Of a DNA stretch of 64,000 bases, positions 9,900 to 18,130 are shown one piece after another. Positions within the stretch are counted from its first letter, which is position 1; every line of letters begins with the position of its first letter. Source of the stretch: Fluviicola sp. (GTDB lineage: Bacteria > Bacteroidota > Bacteroidia > Flavobacteriales_D > Crocinitomicaceae). The position numbers and the translations under genes were made by a program. The stretch is taken from positions 2,019,305 to 2,083,304 of the forward strand of contig NZ_JBCNJT010000001.1 of assembly GCF_039596395.1 (NCBI RefSeq). The letters run 5' to 3'. Under the pieces are notes generated by a model. That model was not told the origin of the DNA. It worked only from the letters and a program-made list of their open reading frames with translations, and searched no databases.

Positions 9900-11234
9900 G
9901 TGATACTGATCCTGGCCTACTCGCTTATTTCCCTGTTTATTGCATGGATTTGGGTGGATTATTTCCGGCTGATCGATATTCACAACAAGAATAGCCTGAT
10001 CCACGTGATTGTTGCCTTCTTGCTGGGCGGAGGTTCCGTATTCGTTGTTTTTGGCTTCCACGATTACATCCTGGACGGACATCAGCTGCAAATCAACGGA
10101 AATATTGTCAACGATCTGGCATATGCTATTTTCCAGGTAGGAATGCTGGAAGAATTTTCAAAGATCCTGGCATTTTCCATTTTCTTCCTCCTGTTCCGTT
10201 CGCACTTAAAAGAGCCCATCGATTATTTGATGTATGTCTCTGTCTGCGCATTGGGATTTTCGGCAGTGGAGCATGTAACTTATTTTAGTATAAGCGGACC
10301 GGAAATCATCAACGGACGGGCCATCCTGTCAACAGTCGGACACATGTTCGACACTTCCATCATTGCTTACGGGTTGATCTTATTCAAATTCAAACCGGAG
10401 AAAAATTCGTTTTTAACGATCATTGCCTGCTTTTTACTTGCTTCACTGGCTCATGGAATCTATGATTTCTTCCTGATGTACCCTCCGATTCACCAATTCG
10501 GATGGATATTTACGGTGCTTTATTTCCTGGTTACGATTTCGGTTTTCGCGGTGATCCTGAATAACTCGATCAACAACTCCCCTTACTTCAGTTACCGGGA
10601 AATCATTGATTCTTCTTTTGTATTCAAACGGTTGTTCATTTATTACTGCATCGTTTTCGGTGCACAATTCCTGTTGACTCTCTGGGACCATGACCTGGAA
10701 TGGAGCGTGCGGTCGATTGCCTTTTCGGTTGTTTTTTCGGGTGTCATTGTTATTCTGACGATCGGCCGACTGAGCCGTTTTAACCTCATCAAGGGCCGGT
10801 GGGAAAAGATCAAACTGGAATTTCCCTTCAAGTTCAATTCGGATTCTTCCCAAACAAAAAGCCGGATTTCGATTAAAGGAGAAAACTTCAACGAAGCGCA
10901 CATCAATCCGTTCATGGAAACGTATTTTTACCTCAAACCGGTTTCAAGGAATTCAAACTACCTGCGGGAAAAGAAACTGGCTTATATGGAACACAAAGTG
11001 GTTTCGAAAAAGAACGAGGTGTTTTACATTATCCGGATTTACGAAAGCGACCAAACGAGCACCTACTCCATTCACCTGTTACGGGCAAAACTCACGTATC
11101 CGAACATGGCAAACGACAAATATCCTATTGCGGGTGTTCTCCGCGTGGAAAATCCGAACGCCACTTCGGAGGCCAGATCGATTAAAAAATACGCATTCAG
11201 GGAATATGCGGTGCTTTTACCGGTAGGGACGTAA
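9900..11234 (+). CDS. PrsW-family intramembrane metalloprotease with C-terminal soluble extension
   Basis: The protein starts at a GTG one base after the previous stop and has 444 residues. The N-terminal half is strongly hydrophobic with about eight membrane segments. It shows the PrsW signature residues: EExxK in MLEEFSKI (Glu84, Glu85, Lys88), Glu124-His125 in SAVEHVTYF, His148 in VGHMFD, and HGIYD (His185, Asp189). PrsW proteins are membrane-embedded proteases; the founding Bacillus member cuts an anti-sigma factor. Two more membrane segments follow at about 236-300, then a soluble region at about 305-444 with no family I recognise. The substrate is unknown; the coupled secreted protein upstream is a candidate partner. 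The TAA stop lies in the loop of a 28-bp palindrome shared with the convergent gene. Confidence 0.85.
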   Translation: MILILAYSLISLFIAWIWVDYFRLIDIHNKNSLIHVIVAFLLGGGSVFVVFGFHDYILDGHQLQINGNIVNDLAYAIFQVGMLEEFSKILAFSIFFLLFRSHLKEPIDYLMYVSVCALGFSAVEHVTYFSISGPEIINGRAILSTVGHMFDTSIIAYGLILFKFKPEKNSFLTIIACFLLASLAHGIYDFFLMYPPIHQFGWIFTVLYFLVTISVFAVILNNSINNSPYFSYREIIDSSFVFKRLFIYYCIVFGAQFLLTLWDHDLEWSVRSIAFSVVFSGVIVILTIGRLSRFNLIKGRWEKIKLEFPFKFNSDSSQTKSRISIKGENFNEAHINPFMETYFYLKPVSRNSNYLREKKLAYMEHKVVSKKNEVFYIIRIYESDQTSTYSIHLLRAKLTYPNMANDKYPIAGVLRVENPNATSEARSIKKYAFREYAVLLPVGT

Positions 11235-11250
11235 AATATTGCGTCCCTAC
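11223..11250. repeat. 28-bp palindromic element, copy 1 (variant core), between convergent genes
   Basis: The arms GTAGGGACG and CGTCCCTAC flank a 10-nt centre, TAAAATATTG. The outer arms match the copies at 29508 and 38749, but the centre differs. The TAA stop of the forward protease (11232-11234) lies in the centre, and the TAG stop of the reverse helicase (11247-11249, read as CTA on the plus strand) lies in the right arm, so the element forms both gene ends. Confidence 0.85.
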
Positions 11251-12683
11251 GATTCTATTAATTGTTCCATCAAATTCACCGTATACAATTGTTCGCTGGC
11301 GCGGGTTACAGCCGTATATAACCAGCGCAGGAAAGAGAAATCCACTTGTTCGAATTCCAGGTAGCCGTGATCTACAAATACCGCCGACCATTGTCCGCCC
11401 TGCGATTTGTGACAGGTAACAGCATATGCAAATTTGATCTGAAGTGCGTTGAAATAAGGCGATTTCATGATTTCCTGGTAGCGCTTTTGCTTATTTTTTT
11501 CGTGCATGAAATCCTTTTCGATCTCAAAGAACAACTCTTTCAAAAATCCGCGGTCCAGGTTTGGTTGCTCAATCGTCAGCGTTTCCATGAATGCAATCGC
11601 TTCGAAACGATCCAGGTCGGGATAATCGATCAGGGAAACCTCCAGATGGGCAAAGCGAACACCATACATTTCTTCTATGCGCCGGATACGGTGTACTTTC
11701 AACAATTCGCCGTTGGCTATAAACCCGGCTGAACTTAAGGGATCGAGCCAGTAATAATTGTTCTTGACCACCATCAGCAGATCGCCGCCACACAATTCTT
11801 CCTCCATCATCAGAATCCGGTTCCTGATATGCTGGTTATAGAGATTCGCACGTTTGTTGGAACGGGTTACGATCATCACCTCATCTGCTCCGTAATTACT
11901 GTAGGAAGATTCTATTTTTTCGATCAATTCATCGCCGGGAACAGCCTGCACATCTTTAAACGAATGCAGATCCAATTGAGGGATTGTTTCTTCCGCCTGC
12001 GCCTGCCGGATGCGTGTGGCATTCTCCAGGATCCCGGAATCAGTACGTTGTCTCACAACAGAAGTCAATCCGTAAACCGTAAAATGCACCAGCGGAAAAT
12101 GCTGGTTCAGATAAGCCGTGCTGAGTGCCGGACTTTCATCGGCACCTACCGGCGGAAGCTGGCCTTCATCTCCCAACAGGATCAGTTTACAATTCTCACC
12201 GCTTAAGGCATATTGAAAAACATCTTCCAGCAAATTACGCGAAACACTTCCGTCTGATTGCAACGAATAATCGCCGATCATGGAAGCCTCGTCAATGATG
12301 AAAATTGCGTTTTTGGATTTATTCGGAGCCAATTGCAGTTTCACAGAGCCATCCGGGCCGGCCCCGGTAAAATAAATGCGTTTGTGGATCGTGGTGGCAA
12401 GCATATTGGACCTCAAAGAAAGTACTTTTGCAGCCCTTCCGGTTGGTGCCATCAGCACCGTTTTGCGTTTCAAAACAGTCAGAGCCTTGATGTAAGCTCC
12501 CAGGATGCTGGTTTTCCCTGTTCCCGCATATCCTTTCAAAATAAAACACGCCGGATTTTCCGCTTCAAAAGTAAATTCAGCAAGATGACGTATCAGCAAT
12601 TCCTGCTCGGCATTCGGCGTATGGCCAAAAAACGAACGGATTAATTGATAACACTTCTCCTGAATAGATACTTGCTCCTCCAT
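11247..12683 (-). CDS. RecD-like superfamily 1 DNA helicase / AAA ATPase
   Basis: A 478-residue cytoplasmic helicase. Motif I (Walker A) is GYAGTGKTS at 51-59, motif Ia is near MAPTGRAAKV, motif II is IIDEAS (Asp131-Glu132), and motif III is GDEGQLPPVG at 171-180. The C-terminal UvrD_C_2-type region holds FAYAVTCHKSQGGQW and WLYTAVTRASEQLY, the motif V and VI equivalents. This layout fits RecD/Dda-like 5'-3' helicases (COG0507). It lacks the long N-terminal region of RecD2 and is not next to recB or recC, so it is probably a free-standing helicase for DNA repair or replication. The gene has its own transcript, convergent with the PrsW-family gene, and its final codon and stop run into the palindrome at 11223. 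Confidence 0.9.
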   Translation of the reverse strand: MEEQVSIQEKCYQLIRSFFGHTPNAEQELLIRHLAEFTFEAENPACFILKGYAGTGKTSILGAYIKALTVLKRKTVLMAPTGRAAKVLSLRSNMLATTIHKRIYFTGAGPDGSVKLQLAPNKSKNAIFIIDEASMIGDYSLQSDGSVSRNLLEDVFQYALSGENCKLILLGDEGQLPPVGADESPALSTAYLNQHFPLVHFTVYGLTSVVRQRTDSGILENATRIRQAQAEETIPQLDLHSFKDVQAVPGDELIEKIESSYSNYGADEVMIVTRSNKRANLYNQHIRNRILMMEEELCGGDLLMVVKNNYYWLDPLSSAGFIANGELLKVHRIRRIEEMYGVRFAHLEVSLIDYPDLDRFEAIAFMETLTIEQPNLDRGFLKELFFEIEKDFMHEKNKQKRYQEIMKSPYFNALQIKFAYAVTCHKSQGGQWSAVFVDHGYLEFEQVDFSFLRWLYTAVTRASEQLYTVNLMEQLIES

Positions 12684-12703
12684 AACTTAAAAGTACCTAT
12701 AAA

Positions 12704-12761
12704 TTACACGCAGATTTAGCTTCGCTGAACTTACGTCTCGCAGATTCACGCAGATATTTAA
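12704..12761. repeat. CGCAGAT-rich repeat on the left side of the GxxExxY gene
   Basis: The stretch contains ACGCAGATTTAGC, then CTCGCAGATTCACGCAGATA. The same CGCAGAT and TCTGCG words recur 0.5 kb away on the other side of the gene at 13265-13341, in direct and inverted form. Nothing coding is seen in it. Confidence 0.6.
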
Positions 12762-12881
12762 TTATCAATCATAGCGCAAGATTGACACATACCAAACAAC
12801 ACATTCATTTACAATAATATAACGGTAAAATTCAAGAAAGTCAATAGTATAGATTTCCTTTTTTGTTCTTAGCTTCAATCT

Positions 12882-13259
12882 ATGACAGAGAACGAAATAA
12901 CCTACAAAATTAGAGGTGCCATTTTTGAAATTTACAATACCGTTGGCCCCGGACTACTTGAAAGCGCTTATGAAGCTGCATTGTATTATGAACTTAGAAA
13001 AGCCGGTTTGAAAGTTGAACGCCAAATTGAAGTTCCTTTCAGATACAAAGATGTAAAAATGCCGGTTGGCTACAGACTTGATTTATTGGTAGAAGGTAAA
13101 GTAATCATTGAGATCAAATCCGTTACTGATTTCTCAGCATTACATTTTAAACAGCTTAATGCTTACCTCAAATTAACGAAATTAAAGCTGGGCTTATTAG
13201 TTAATTTCAATACTGTAAATATTAGAGATGGAATTGCCCGAGTAGTAAATAACTTATAA
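12882..13259 (+). CDS. GxxExxY protein (PD-(D/E)XK nuclease superfamily, PDDEXK_3)
   Basis: A 125-residue protein with the family-naming motif G-L-L-E-S-A-Y at 24-30 and a nuclease-fold core: Asp67 in YRLDLLV, then Glu77-Ile-Lys79 in VIIEIKS, followed by a Gln-bearing helix (FKQLNAYL). The length is typical for the family, which is scattered and often multi-copy in Bacteroidota and other phyla. The biochemical role is not established to my knowledge; the fold suggests nucleic-acid cleavage. The gene stands alone between repeat-rich flanks (12704-12761 and 13265-13341), and its A/T-rich codons (AAA, ATT, TTA) differ somewhat from its neighbours, which fits a mobile or recently acquired insert. 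That last point is inference. Confidence 0.85.
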   Translation: MTENEITYKIRGAIFEIYNTVGPGLLESAYEAALYYELRKAGLKVERQIEVPFRYKDVKMPVGYRLDLLVEGKVIIEIKSVTDFSALHFKQLNAYLKLTKLKLGLLVNFNTVNIRDGIARVVNNL

Positions 13260-13264
13260 CTACA

Positions 13265-13341
13265 TAAATATCTGCGAGATCCATACAATCTGCGAGCAAA
13301 AAAATTCTCGCGGATTTCGCGGATTAACGCAGATATATTTG
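13265..13341. repeat. Long imperfect hairpin after the GxxExxY gene
   Basis: AAATATCTGCGAG at the left pairs with CGCAGATATATTT at the right, and TCTGCGAG pairs imperfectly with CTCGCGGA around an A-run loop. The right half repeats, in direct orientation, the CGCAGATAT words found before the gene near 12738-12761. It may act as a terminator or mark the edge of an inserted unit. Confidence 0.6.
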
Positions 13342-13386
13342 TAAAAACTCTCACTGATATTAAAGGTGGACGCTGACTAGTTTTAC

Positions 13387-13394
13387 TATATTTG
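13387..13394 (+). promoter_or_regulatory. Candidate -7 box (TATATTTG) before the DUF3822-rsmD-coaD run
   Basis: It matches the Bacteroidota consensus TAnnTTTG and ends 14 bases before the GTG start. A second match lies at 13334-13341. No clear -33 TTTG is seen at the right distance. Confidence 0.4.
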
Positions 13395-13408
13395 TACAAA
13401 ACGAATTT

Positions 13409-14158
13409 GTGCAGTTAATACTCGAAATTACTCAGCAAAGCATTGCGGCCTTCCAGTTGGCGGGAAGTGACATCCAACTATTGGAAAAAGCGAATTGTAC
13501 CAAAAGAACGGATGCAGGCTATAAAGAAGTATTGACCCAGGTGATCGAAAAAGTAGGAAACCTGGACCGCTTCGAAAACTTTTCCTGCTCATACTTTGCA
13601 CAGGATTTCTGCGTGGTTCCGAATTCTTTATTTGCAGCTTCGACACCGGAAACGCTTTTACAGTATACCGTTCATAAAACCATTTCGAAAAGCGATGTAG
13701 ATTACAACCGCCTGCCCGAATGGAGTTCCGTGATTATTTACCAATTGCCGATGTGGGTGAAGTCCGTACTGATTTTGAAAGCACCGCGCATTGTTATTCA
13801 GCACGAACTGACTCATGTGCTCAGGCATCTGACTACCGGTTCGCTCATTCCGTTGCGCAGCCACCTGGTGATTCACGAAGAGCAGTTTTCACTGGTGGTA
13901 CGGAAAGACGGGAACATCGCACATACCAGCGTACAGGAGTATCAAAGCGAAGAAGACATCGTGTACCATTTGGCTACGGTGTTTACGCAACTCAAAATCG
14001 ATTCGAAAAACGAATTATTCATTCACGGTACGGGAGAACAGATCGAAAACACGCAGAAACGGCTGGAATCTCATTTAAAAAAGATCAACCTGTTTGAGCA
14101 ATCGAAACTGGAAATACAACCTTCCGCTCACCTTCAATACCAGACATTGTGCGTATAG
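13409..14158 (+). CDS. DUF3822 family protein
   Basis: A 249-residue cytoplasmic protein starting at GTG. Its order and style, with LILEITQQSIAAFQL near the start and LFIHGTGEQIE near the end, match DUF3822, a Bacteroidota family usually encoded just before rsmD. The fold recalls an ASKHA-type ATPase (two alternating alpha/beta halves), but I see no convincing nucleotide-binding motif, so this is only a suggestion. The 3' end overlaps the GTG of rsmD by 10 bases, implying translational coupling and a joint transcript with rsmD and coaD. The function is unknown. Confidence 0.85.
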   Translation: MQLILEITQQSIAAFQLAGSDIQLLEKANCTKRTDAGYKEVLTQVIEKVGNLDRFENFSCSYFAQDFCVVPNSLFAASTPETLLQYTVHKTISKSDVDYNRLPEWSSVIIYQLPMWVKSVLILKAPRIVIQHELTHVLRHLTTGSLIPLRSHLVIHEEQFSLVVRKDGNIAHTSVQEYQSEEDIVYHLATVFTQLKIDSKNELFIHGTGEQIENTQKRLESHLKKINLFEQSKLEIQPSAHLQYQTLCV

Positions 14159-14685
14159 TAAGAGGCATATATAAAGCAAGAAGATTCAGTCCGCCAAAGA
14201 GTTTTCCTTCAAGGCCCACAACGGATTTCGCCAAAGAAGGAATTTTCAATGTACTGGAAAACAGGTATAGCCTGATTGACCTTAACATTCTGGATTTGTG
14301 CGCCGGAACAGGAAACATTTCACTGGAGTTCCTTTCACGGGAAGCCGGAAACGTTACTTCCGTAGATAAACACCCGGTTTGTATCAAGTTCATGTACAAA
14401 CTGAAAAACGAACTCGGAATTGAAGACGAATGGCTCATCACCAAAAATGAAGTCCGGAATTACCTGGAAAATTGTGACGACACCTTTGATCTCATCTTTG
14501 CCGATCCGCCTTATGACCTTACGTTTCACGACAGTATCGTGCGCATCATCCGTGAACGAAAACTCCTGAACGACGGAGGAATCTGTTTGATCGAACACGG
14601 AAAACAAACAGATCTGAGCCAGGAAGAAGGATATGTAGAAACCAGGAACTTCGGTAATGTTTACTTTAGTTTCTTTCAATTTTGA
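14149..14685 (+). CDS. rsmD: 16S rRNA (guanine966-N2)-methyltransferase RsmD
   Basis: A 178-residue SAM-dependent methyltransferase. MRIVRGIYKARRF and RPTTDFAKEGIFN form the RsmD N-terminal signature. LDLCAGTGNISLEF is the SAM-binding loop (motif I), and FADPPYD is the catalytic DPPY motif of N2-guanine methyltransferases. The length is normal for the family. It methylates G966 of 16S rRNA in the assembling 30S subunit. The GTG start lies inside the end of the DUF3822 gene, and the stop overlaps or abuts coaD, so the three genes form one translationally linked cluster. A rsmD-coaD order is common across bacteria, which supports both calls. Confidence 0.95.
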   Translation: MRIVRGIYKARRFSPPKSFPSRPTTDFAKEGIFNVLENRYSLIDLNILDLCAGTGNISLEFLSREAGNVTSVDKHPVCIKFMYKLKNELGIEDEWLITKNEVRNYLENCDDTFDLIFADPPYDLTFHDSIVRIIRERKLLNDGGICLIEHGKQTDLSQEEGYVETRNFGNVYFSFFQF

Positions 14686-14690
14686 ATGAC

Positions 14691-15152
14691 ATGAAAAAAA
14701 GTGCTTGCTTTCCGGGATCCTTCGATCCGTTCACAAAAGGTCATGAAGATATTATCCGAAAAGGACTGGGTTTGTTTGACGAAATTGTCATTGCAGTAGG
14801 AATCAACTCTACCAAAAACTATTTGTTCCCGTTGGAAAAGCGGTTACAGCACATTCAAAGTTGTTTTGAAGGCGAACCGAAGATCCGGGTGATCACGTAT
14901 CAAAAACTGACGGTTGAAATGTGTAAGGACGAAGGATGCAATTACATTTTGCGCGGATTGCGGGATGTAAAAGACTTTAACTACGAAGTGCCGATTGCCT
15001 TGATGAACCGGGATATGACAGAGATTGAAACGGTTTTTTTGATCCCTGACACTTCTCTTTTTGCGATCAATGCGACGATTATCCGGGAAATCTATAAAAA
15101 TGGCGGGAAAATTGATAAGTATGTAACAAATTTCGATCAGCTCGTTAATTAA
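14691..15152 (+). CDS. coaD: Phosphopantetheine adenylyltransferase CoaD
   Basis: A 153-residue enzyme of coenzyme A synthesis that joins ATP and 4'-phosphopantetheine to give dephospho-CoA and pyrophosphate. FPGSFDPFTKGHEDII carries the T/HxGH nucleotidyltransferase motif, YILRGLRDVKDFNYE holds the conserved Arg-Gly-Leu-Arg binding segment, and SLFAINATIIREI stands in for the usual ISST-x-x-R motif. An ATG at 14682 overlaps the rsmD stop as ATGA and would add three residues. I prefer the ATG at 14691 because the family normally begins Met-Lys just before the first strand. The enzyme is cytoplasmic and essential. The following gene starts three bases after the stop. Confidence 0.95.
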   Translation: MKKSACFPGSFDPFTKGHEDIIRKGLGLFDEIVIAVGINSTKNYLFPLEKRLQHIQSCFEGEPKIRVITYQKLTVEMCKDEGCNYILRGLRDVKDFNYEVPIALMNRDMTEIETVFLIPDTSLFAINATIIREIYKNGGKIDKYVTNFDQLVN

Positions 15153-15154
15153 GC

Positions 15155-16585
15155 ATGAACAAGTACCTTTTCCTTTTTTTCGTCTCCATCCAGTTTTTTC
15201 AAATCCATGGCCAGTCGCTGACTGAAATCACCGGATTTGCTCCTGCTTATGTGGGAAAAGAAGTAGAGATTTACCAAATTTCGGATTTCATCACCCTGCG
15301 GGAAGAGCGTATTGCATCTTCTACCGTTAAAGAAGACAGTACTTTCAGCCTGGTTTTCAACCTGGACGAAACGCGTAAACTGATCCTGAAAGCGGGAAAC
15401 AACAAAGCCAATTTATTTGCCGTACCTTCCGGAAAATATGAAGTACTCGTTCCGGAAAGGAATAAATACGATACCTACAATCCTTCTGGGAATTTCGTGG
15501 AATTGATTTTCTACAATTTACCGAAAGACGATATCAATTACAAAATCCTGGAGTTCAACCGCTGGAATGATGAATTCGTGGCCCGTTATTACACGAAGAA
15601 CAATGCAGATTCAAAGTATTTCGTTGCACGTCTTGATACCTTTAAAATGGATGTCGAGAAGTATTACAAAGCAGACACCCTCGACAGGTATTTTAATTAT
15701 CACCGGAAATACACCATTGCCAAACTGGATGACCTCCGTTTTATGGGATCCCGGAACCAATACGAAAAGTATGATTTCTACATCCGCTCCACTCCTATTT
15801 ATTATCAGAATGAAGCGTATATGCAGTATATCATGCATTTTTATGAAAAATTGCTCCCCCGCATCAGTCATGAATTGAATAACCAGTTTTACCTCGGAAT
15901 ATTGAAATCTAGTCCCACAGCTGTTGGAAAAGCGCTTTCCAAAGAATACACCTTGTCGAAACAGTACAAACTCCGGGAGTTGATCATGCTGAAAACACTT
16001 TCGGAATGCTATTACGAAAAGGATTATCCGCAGACCAATATTCTGACAATCCTGGACAGTGTTTCAAAATATGCCTTATACCCGGAAAATAAGCTCATTG
16101 CCCAAAACCTCCGTTTCCGGCTGATGGAATTGAGCGCCGGATCGAAAGCTCCCGATTTTCTGTTGAAAGACGGAAGCCAGGACCTGACACTTCATAGTTT
16201 CCAGAAAAAATACCTGTATCTATTCTTTGCGGATCCGGCAAGTCTGGACAATACCAAGCAGATGAACCTCCTGAAACCGATCTATGAACGTTACAAAGAC
16301 ATTGTAAACTTTGTGATGGTCTACAAAGACAAACCGGAATTGGATGTTGCGAAATTGAAAAACGAATTGCCATGGACCGTGATTGCGACGAAAGAAAGCA
16401 ATTCCATTTTTAAGAATTACAACGTAGTGAACTATCCGTATTACCTGTTAATCGATCCTTTCGGATATGTGATCAGCGCTCCTGCACTGGGGCCGGTTCC
16501 CAACGGTTCTTACGACACGATTGACAAAACGTTCTTCCTCATCCAAAAAGCATTGAAGGAAGGCGGAAATGGTTCGGATCGGTAA
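15155..16585 (+). CDS. Secreted thioredoxin-fold (TlpA/AhpC-like) protein lacking the CXXC pair
   Basis: A 476-residue protein with a signal peptide (MNKYLFLFFVSIQFFQIHGQ). Residues about 20-110 look like the small beta domain found at the N-terminus of Bacteroidota TlpA-like disulfide reductases, followed by a helical middle. The C-terminal part from about 325 reads GSKAPDFLLKDG, a classic peroxiredoxin/TlpA entry strand, and later has NYPYYLLIDPFGYV with the cis-Pro strand. Where TlpA has Trp-Cys-x-x-Cys, this protein has FFADPASLDN, with no Cys at all, so it cannot be a dithiol oxidoreductase. A structural or binding role is likely. It sits directly behind coaD (two-base gap), but that neighbour suggests no function. 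Confidence 0.78.
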   Translation: MNKYLFLFFVSIQFFQIHGQSLTEITGFAPAYVGKEVEIYQISDFITLREERIASSTVKEDSTFSLVFNLDETRKLILKAGNNKANLFAVPSGKYEVLVPERNKYDTYNPSGNFVELIFYNLPKDDINYKILEFNRWNDEFVARYYTKNNADSKYFVARLDTFKMDVEKYYKADTLDRYFNYHRKYTIAKLDDLRFMGSRNQYEKYDFYIRSTPIYYQNEAYMQYIMHFYEKLLPRISHELNNQFYLGILKSSPTAVGKALSKEYTLSKQYKLRELIMLKTLSECYYEKDYPQTNILTILDSVSKYALYPENKLIAQNLRFRLMELSAGSKAPDFLLKDGSQDLTLHSFQKKYLYLFFADPASLDNTKQMNLLKPIYERYKDIVNFVMVYKDKPELDVAKLKNELPWTVIATKESNSIFKNYNVVNYPYYLLIDPFGYVISAPALGPVPNGSYDTIDKTFFLIQKALKEGGNGSDR

Positions 16586-16638
16586 ATAGTTGGACGGTTA
16601 TTCACGAATTCGAAGTATTTTTACAAAAAAAATTAAGA

Positions 16639-17223
16639 ATGCGTTACAATCTGAGTGAAGTAACAGCGATTATTCGCGATCGAAGAACCATATACCCGGA
16701 ACAATACAGCACCCGAAAAATTCACAAAGAGCAGATAGAGCTTTTATTGAACAATGCCGTTTGGGCGCCCACTCATGGAATGACCCAGCCCTGGAGATTT
16801 ATTGTTTTCCAGGAAAATGCATTAAATGATCTTGCCGAAACATTGGGAAGTATTTACCTGTCGGAAACACCGAAGGAAAAACAGGTAGACAGTAAATTAG
16901 GAAAACTCATGAGCCGTCCTAAAATGGCCAGTGCAGTAATCGCATTGATCTTACACCGTGAAGAAGGAACGCGCATTTCGGAAGAAGATGATTTTGCAGC
17001 CATTTCATGTGCTGTTCAGAATATGCATTTAACAGCCACAGCGCAAGGAATCGGGGCATTCTGGTCAACGCCTGGCATCATGAAATCCGAACGCTTCCAC
17101 GAGTTCCTCGGACTAACAAATGAACAGCGTTGTGTGGGGTTATTTTACCTGGGATATCCATCGATTGAATGGCCGAAAGGACAGCGAAAACCAATTGAAT
17201 ACCTCACGGAGTGGAAACAATAA
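16639..17223 (+). CDS. Nitroreductase family protein (YdjA-like)
   Basis: A 194-residue flavoprotein of the nitroreductase fold. The start has RDRRTIYPEQYSTRKI, the FMN-phosphate binding Arg-Arg region, followed by NNAVWAPTHGMTQPWRFIV, the family hallmark where Asn/Trp-rich residues contact FMN. Near the C-terminus lie AQGIGAFWSTPGI and VGLFYLGYP, also typical. The size and the early Pro-Thr-His-Gly point to the short YdjA/TdsD-like branch rather than NfsB. It probably uses NAD(P)H to reduce nitro compounds, quinones or flavin in the cytoplasm; the natural substrate cannot be read from sequence. It has its own 53-base leader after the thioredoxin-fold gene. Confidence 0.88.
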   Translation: MRYNLSEVTAIIRDRRTIYPEQYSTRKIHKEQIELLLNNAVWAPTHGMTQPWRFIVFQENALNDLAETLGSIYLSETPKEKQVDSKLGKLMSRPKMASAVIALILHREEGTRISEEDDFAAISCAVQNMHLTATAQGIGAFWSTPGIMKSERFHEFLGLTNEQRCVGLFYLGYPSIEWPKGQRKPIEYLTEWKQ

Positions 17224-17299
17224 GTCCGGTAAATCCACGTTAGTTTACCAACGAGTTCAAAACAAAATCCGTTTTTAAAAGAAAAGAAGAGAAAGTACC

Positions 17300-18070
17300 A
17301 TGCAGAAATCCTTATTGATCCTATTTATTTGTGCTATTTCGGTGGTTTCCTTCGGTCAAAAACGAAAAAAAGAACGCTTCCCCTCCTATTTCGGGGTGGT
17401 TGCATCTCCTGTAATCCCGAACAACTTCATTGGAGCAGTCCATACGGAAATGCAGGACAGTACCGGCTCCATGACAACTGATTTTCATAACAAGTGGGGA
17501 TTTACATTCGGAGCAACTATCCGGATCGGATTGTCCAAAAATATCAGTATTGAAACCGGGATTTCACAGGTACGGAGAATTTACCAGGTGAACGTTTCCC
17601 TTCCTGATTCCAACATTTACGACAGTCAGAAACTGGCTTTTATCAATTACGACATTCCATTGAATGCGCTTTTTTACGTTCCTCTGAGTGAAAAGTGGTA
17701 CGCAGATGCATCCCTGGGAGTTTCTATTACTCATTATCCTTCGGATGTACAGGATTCCATGCTTCCTGAAGCCAAAAAAGCTATTTTCATCCAGGGAAGA
17801 AGAACCGCAAGTACCTATTTTGCATTTAATGCCGGAGTAGGATTTGAATACCGCACCGAAAAAGCAGGAACATTTTACCTGGGTTTCGGAGCTAAAGTTC
17901 CTATGAAACCACCGTTTTTCGGGGTTTCTATTTTGAGACAAAGTGGAACGGGCAAACAATTGTCTGCATACAAACCGGTTACAGCAGGTTATTTCACGAT
18001 CGATTTCAGGTATTTCATCCCGACACCCAAAAAGAAGAAAGACCCTGTGAATAAGCCGATTATCGAATAA
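17300..18070 (+). CDS. Outer-membrane beta-barrel-like protein, tandem paralogue 1
   Basis: A 256-residue protein with a signal peptide (MQKSLLILFICAISVVSFGQ). The mature part alternates polar and hydrophobic residues in barrel-like strands, such as WGFTFGATIRIGL, ISIETGISQVRRIY, FEYRTEKAGTFYLGFGAKV and AGYFTIDFRYF, as in small outer-membrane porins of the OmpW/PorT type. The C-terminal aromatic strand is followed by a basic tail (KKKKDPVNK). I do not recognise a named family. The next gene is a close full-length paralogue of the same predicted length, 60 bases downstream, so the pair arose by tandem duplication. Most substitutions between them are conservative, which suggests both are still functional. 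Confidence 0.8.
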   Translation: MQKSLLILFICAISVVSFGQKRKKERFPSYFGVVASPVIPNNFIGAVHTEMQDSTGSMTTDFHNKWGFTFGATIRIGLSKNISIETGISQVRRIYQVNVSLPDSNIYDSQKLAFINYDIPLNALFYVPLSEKWYADASLGVSITHYPSDVQDSMLPEAKKAIFIQGRRTASTYFAFNAGVGFEYRTEKAGTFYLGFGAKVPMKPPFFGVSILRQSGTGKQLSAYKPVTAGYFTIDFRYFIPTPKKKKDPVNKPIIE

Positions 18071-18130
18071 TTCAGGGTTTTCACCAACGGTATTTAAAGA
18101 GGAGTCGTTTTGAAAAACAAACCTCTTCAT

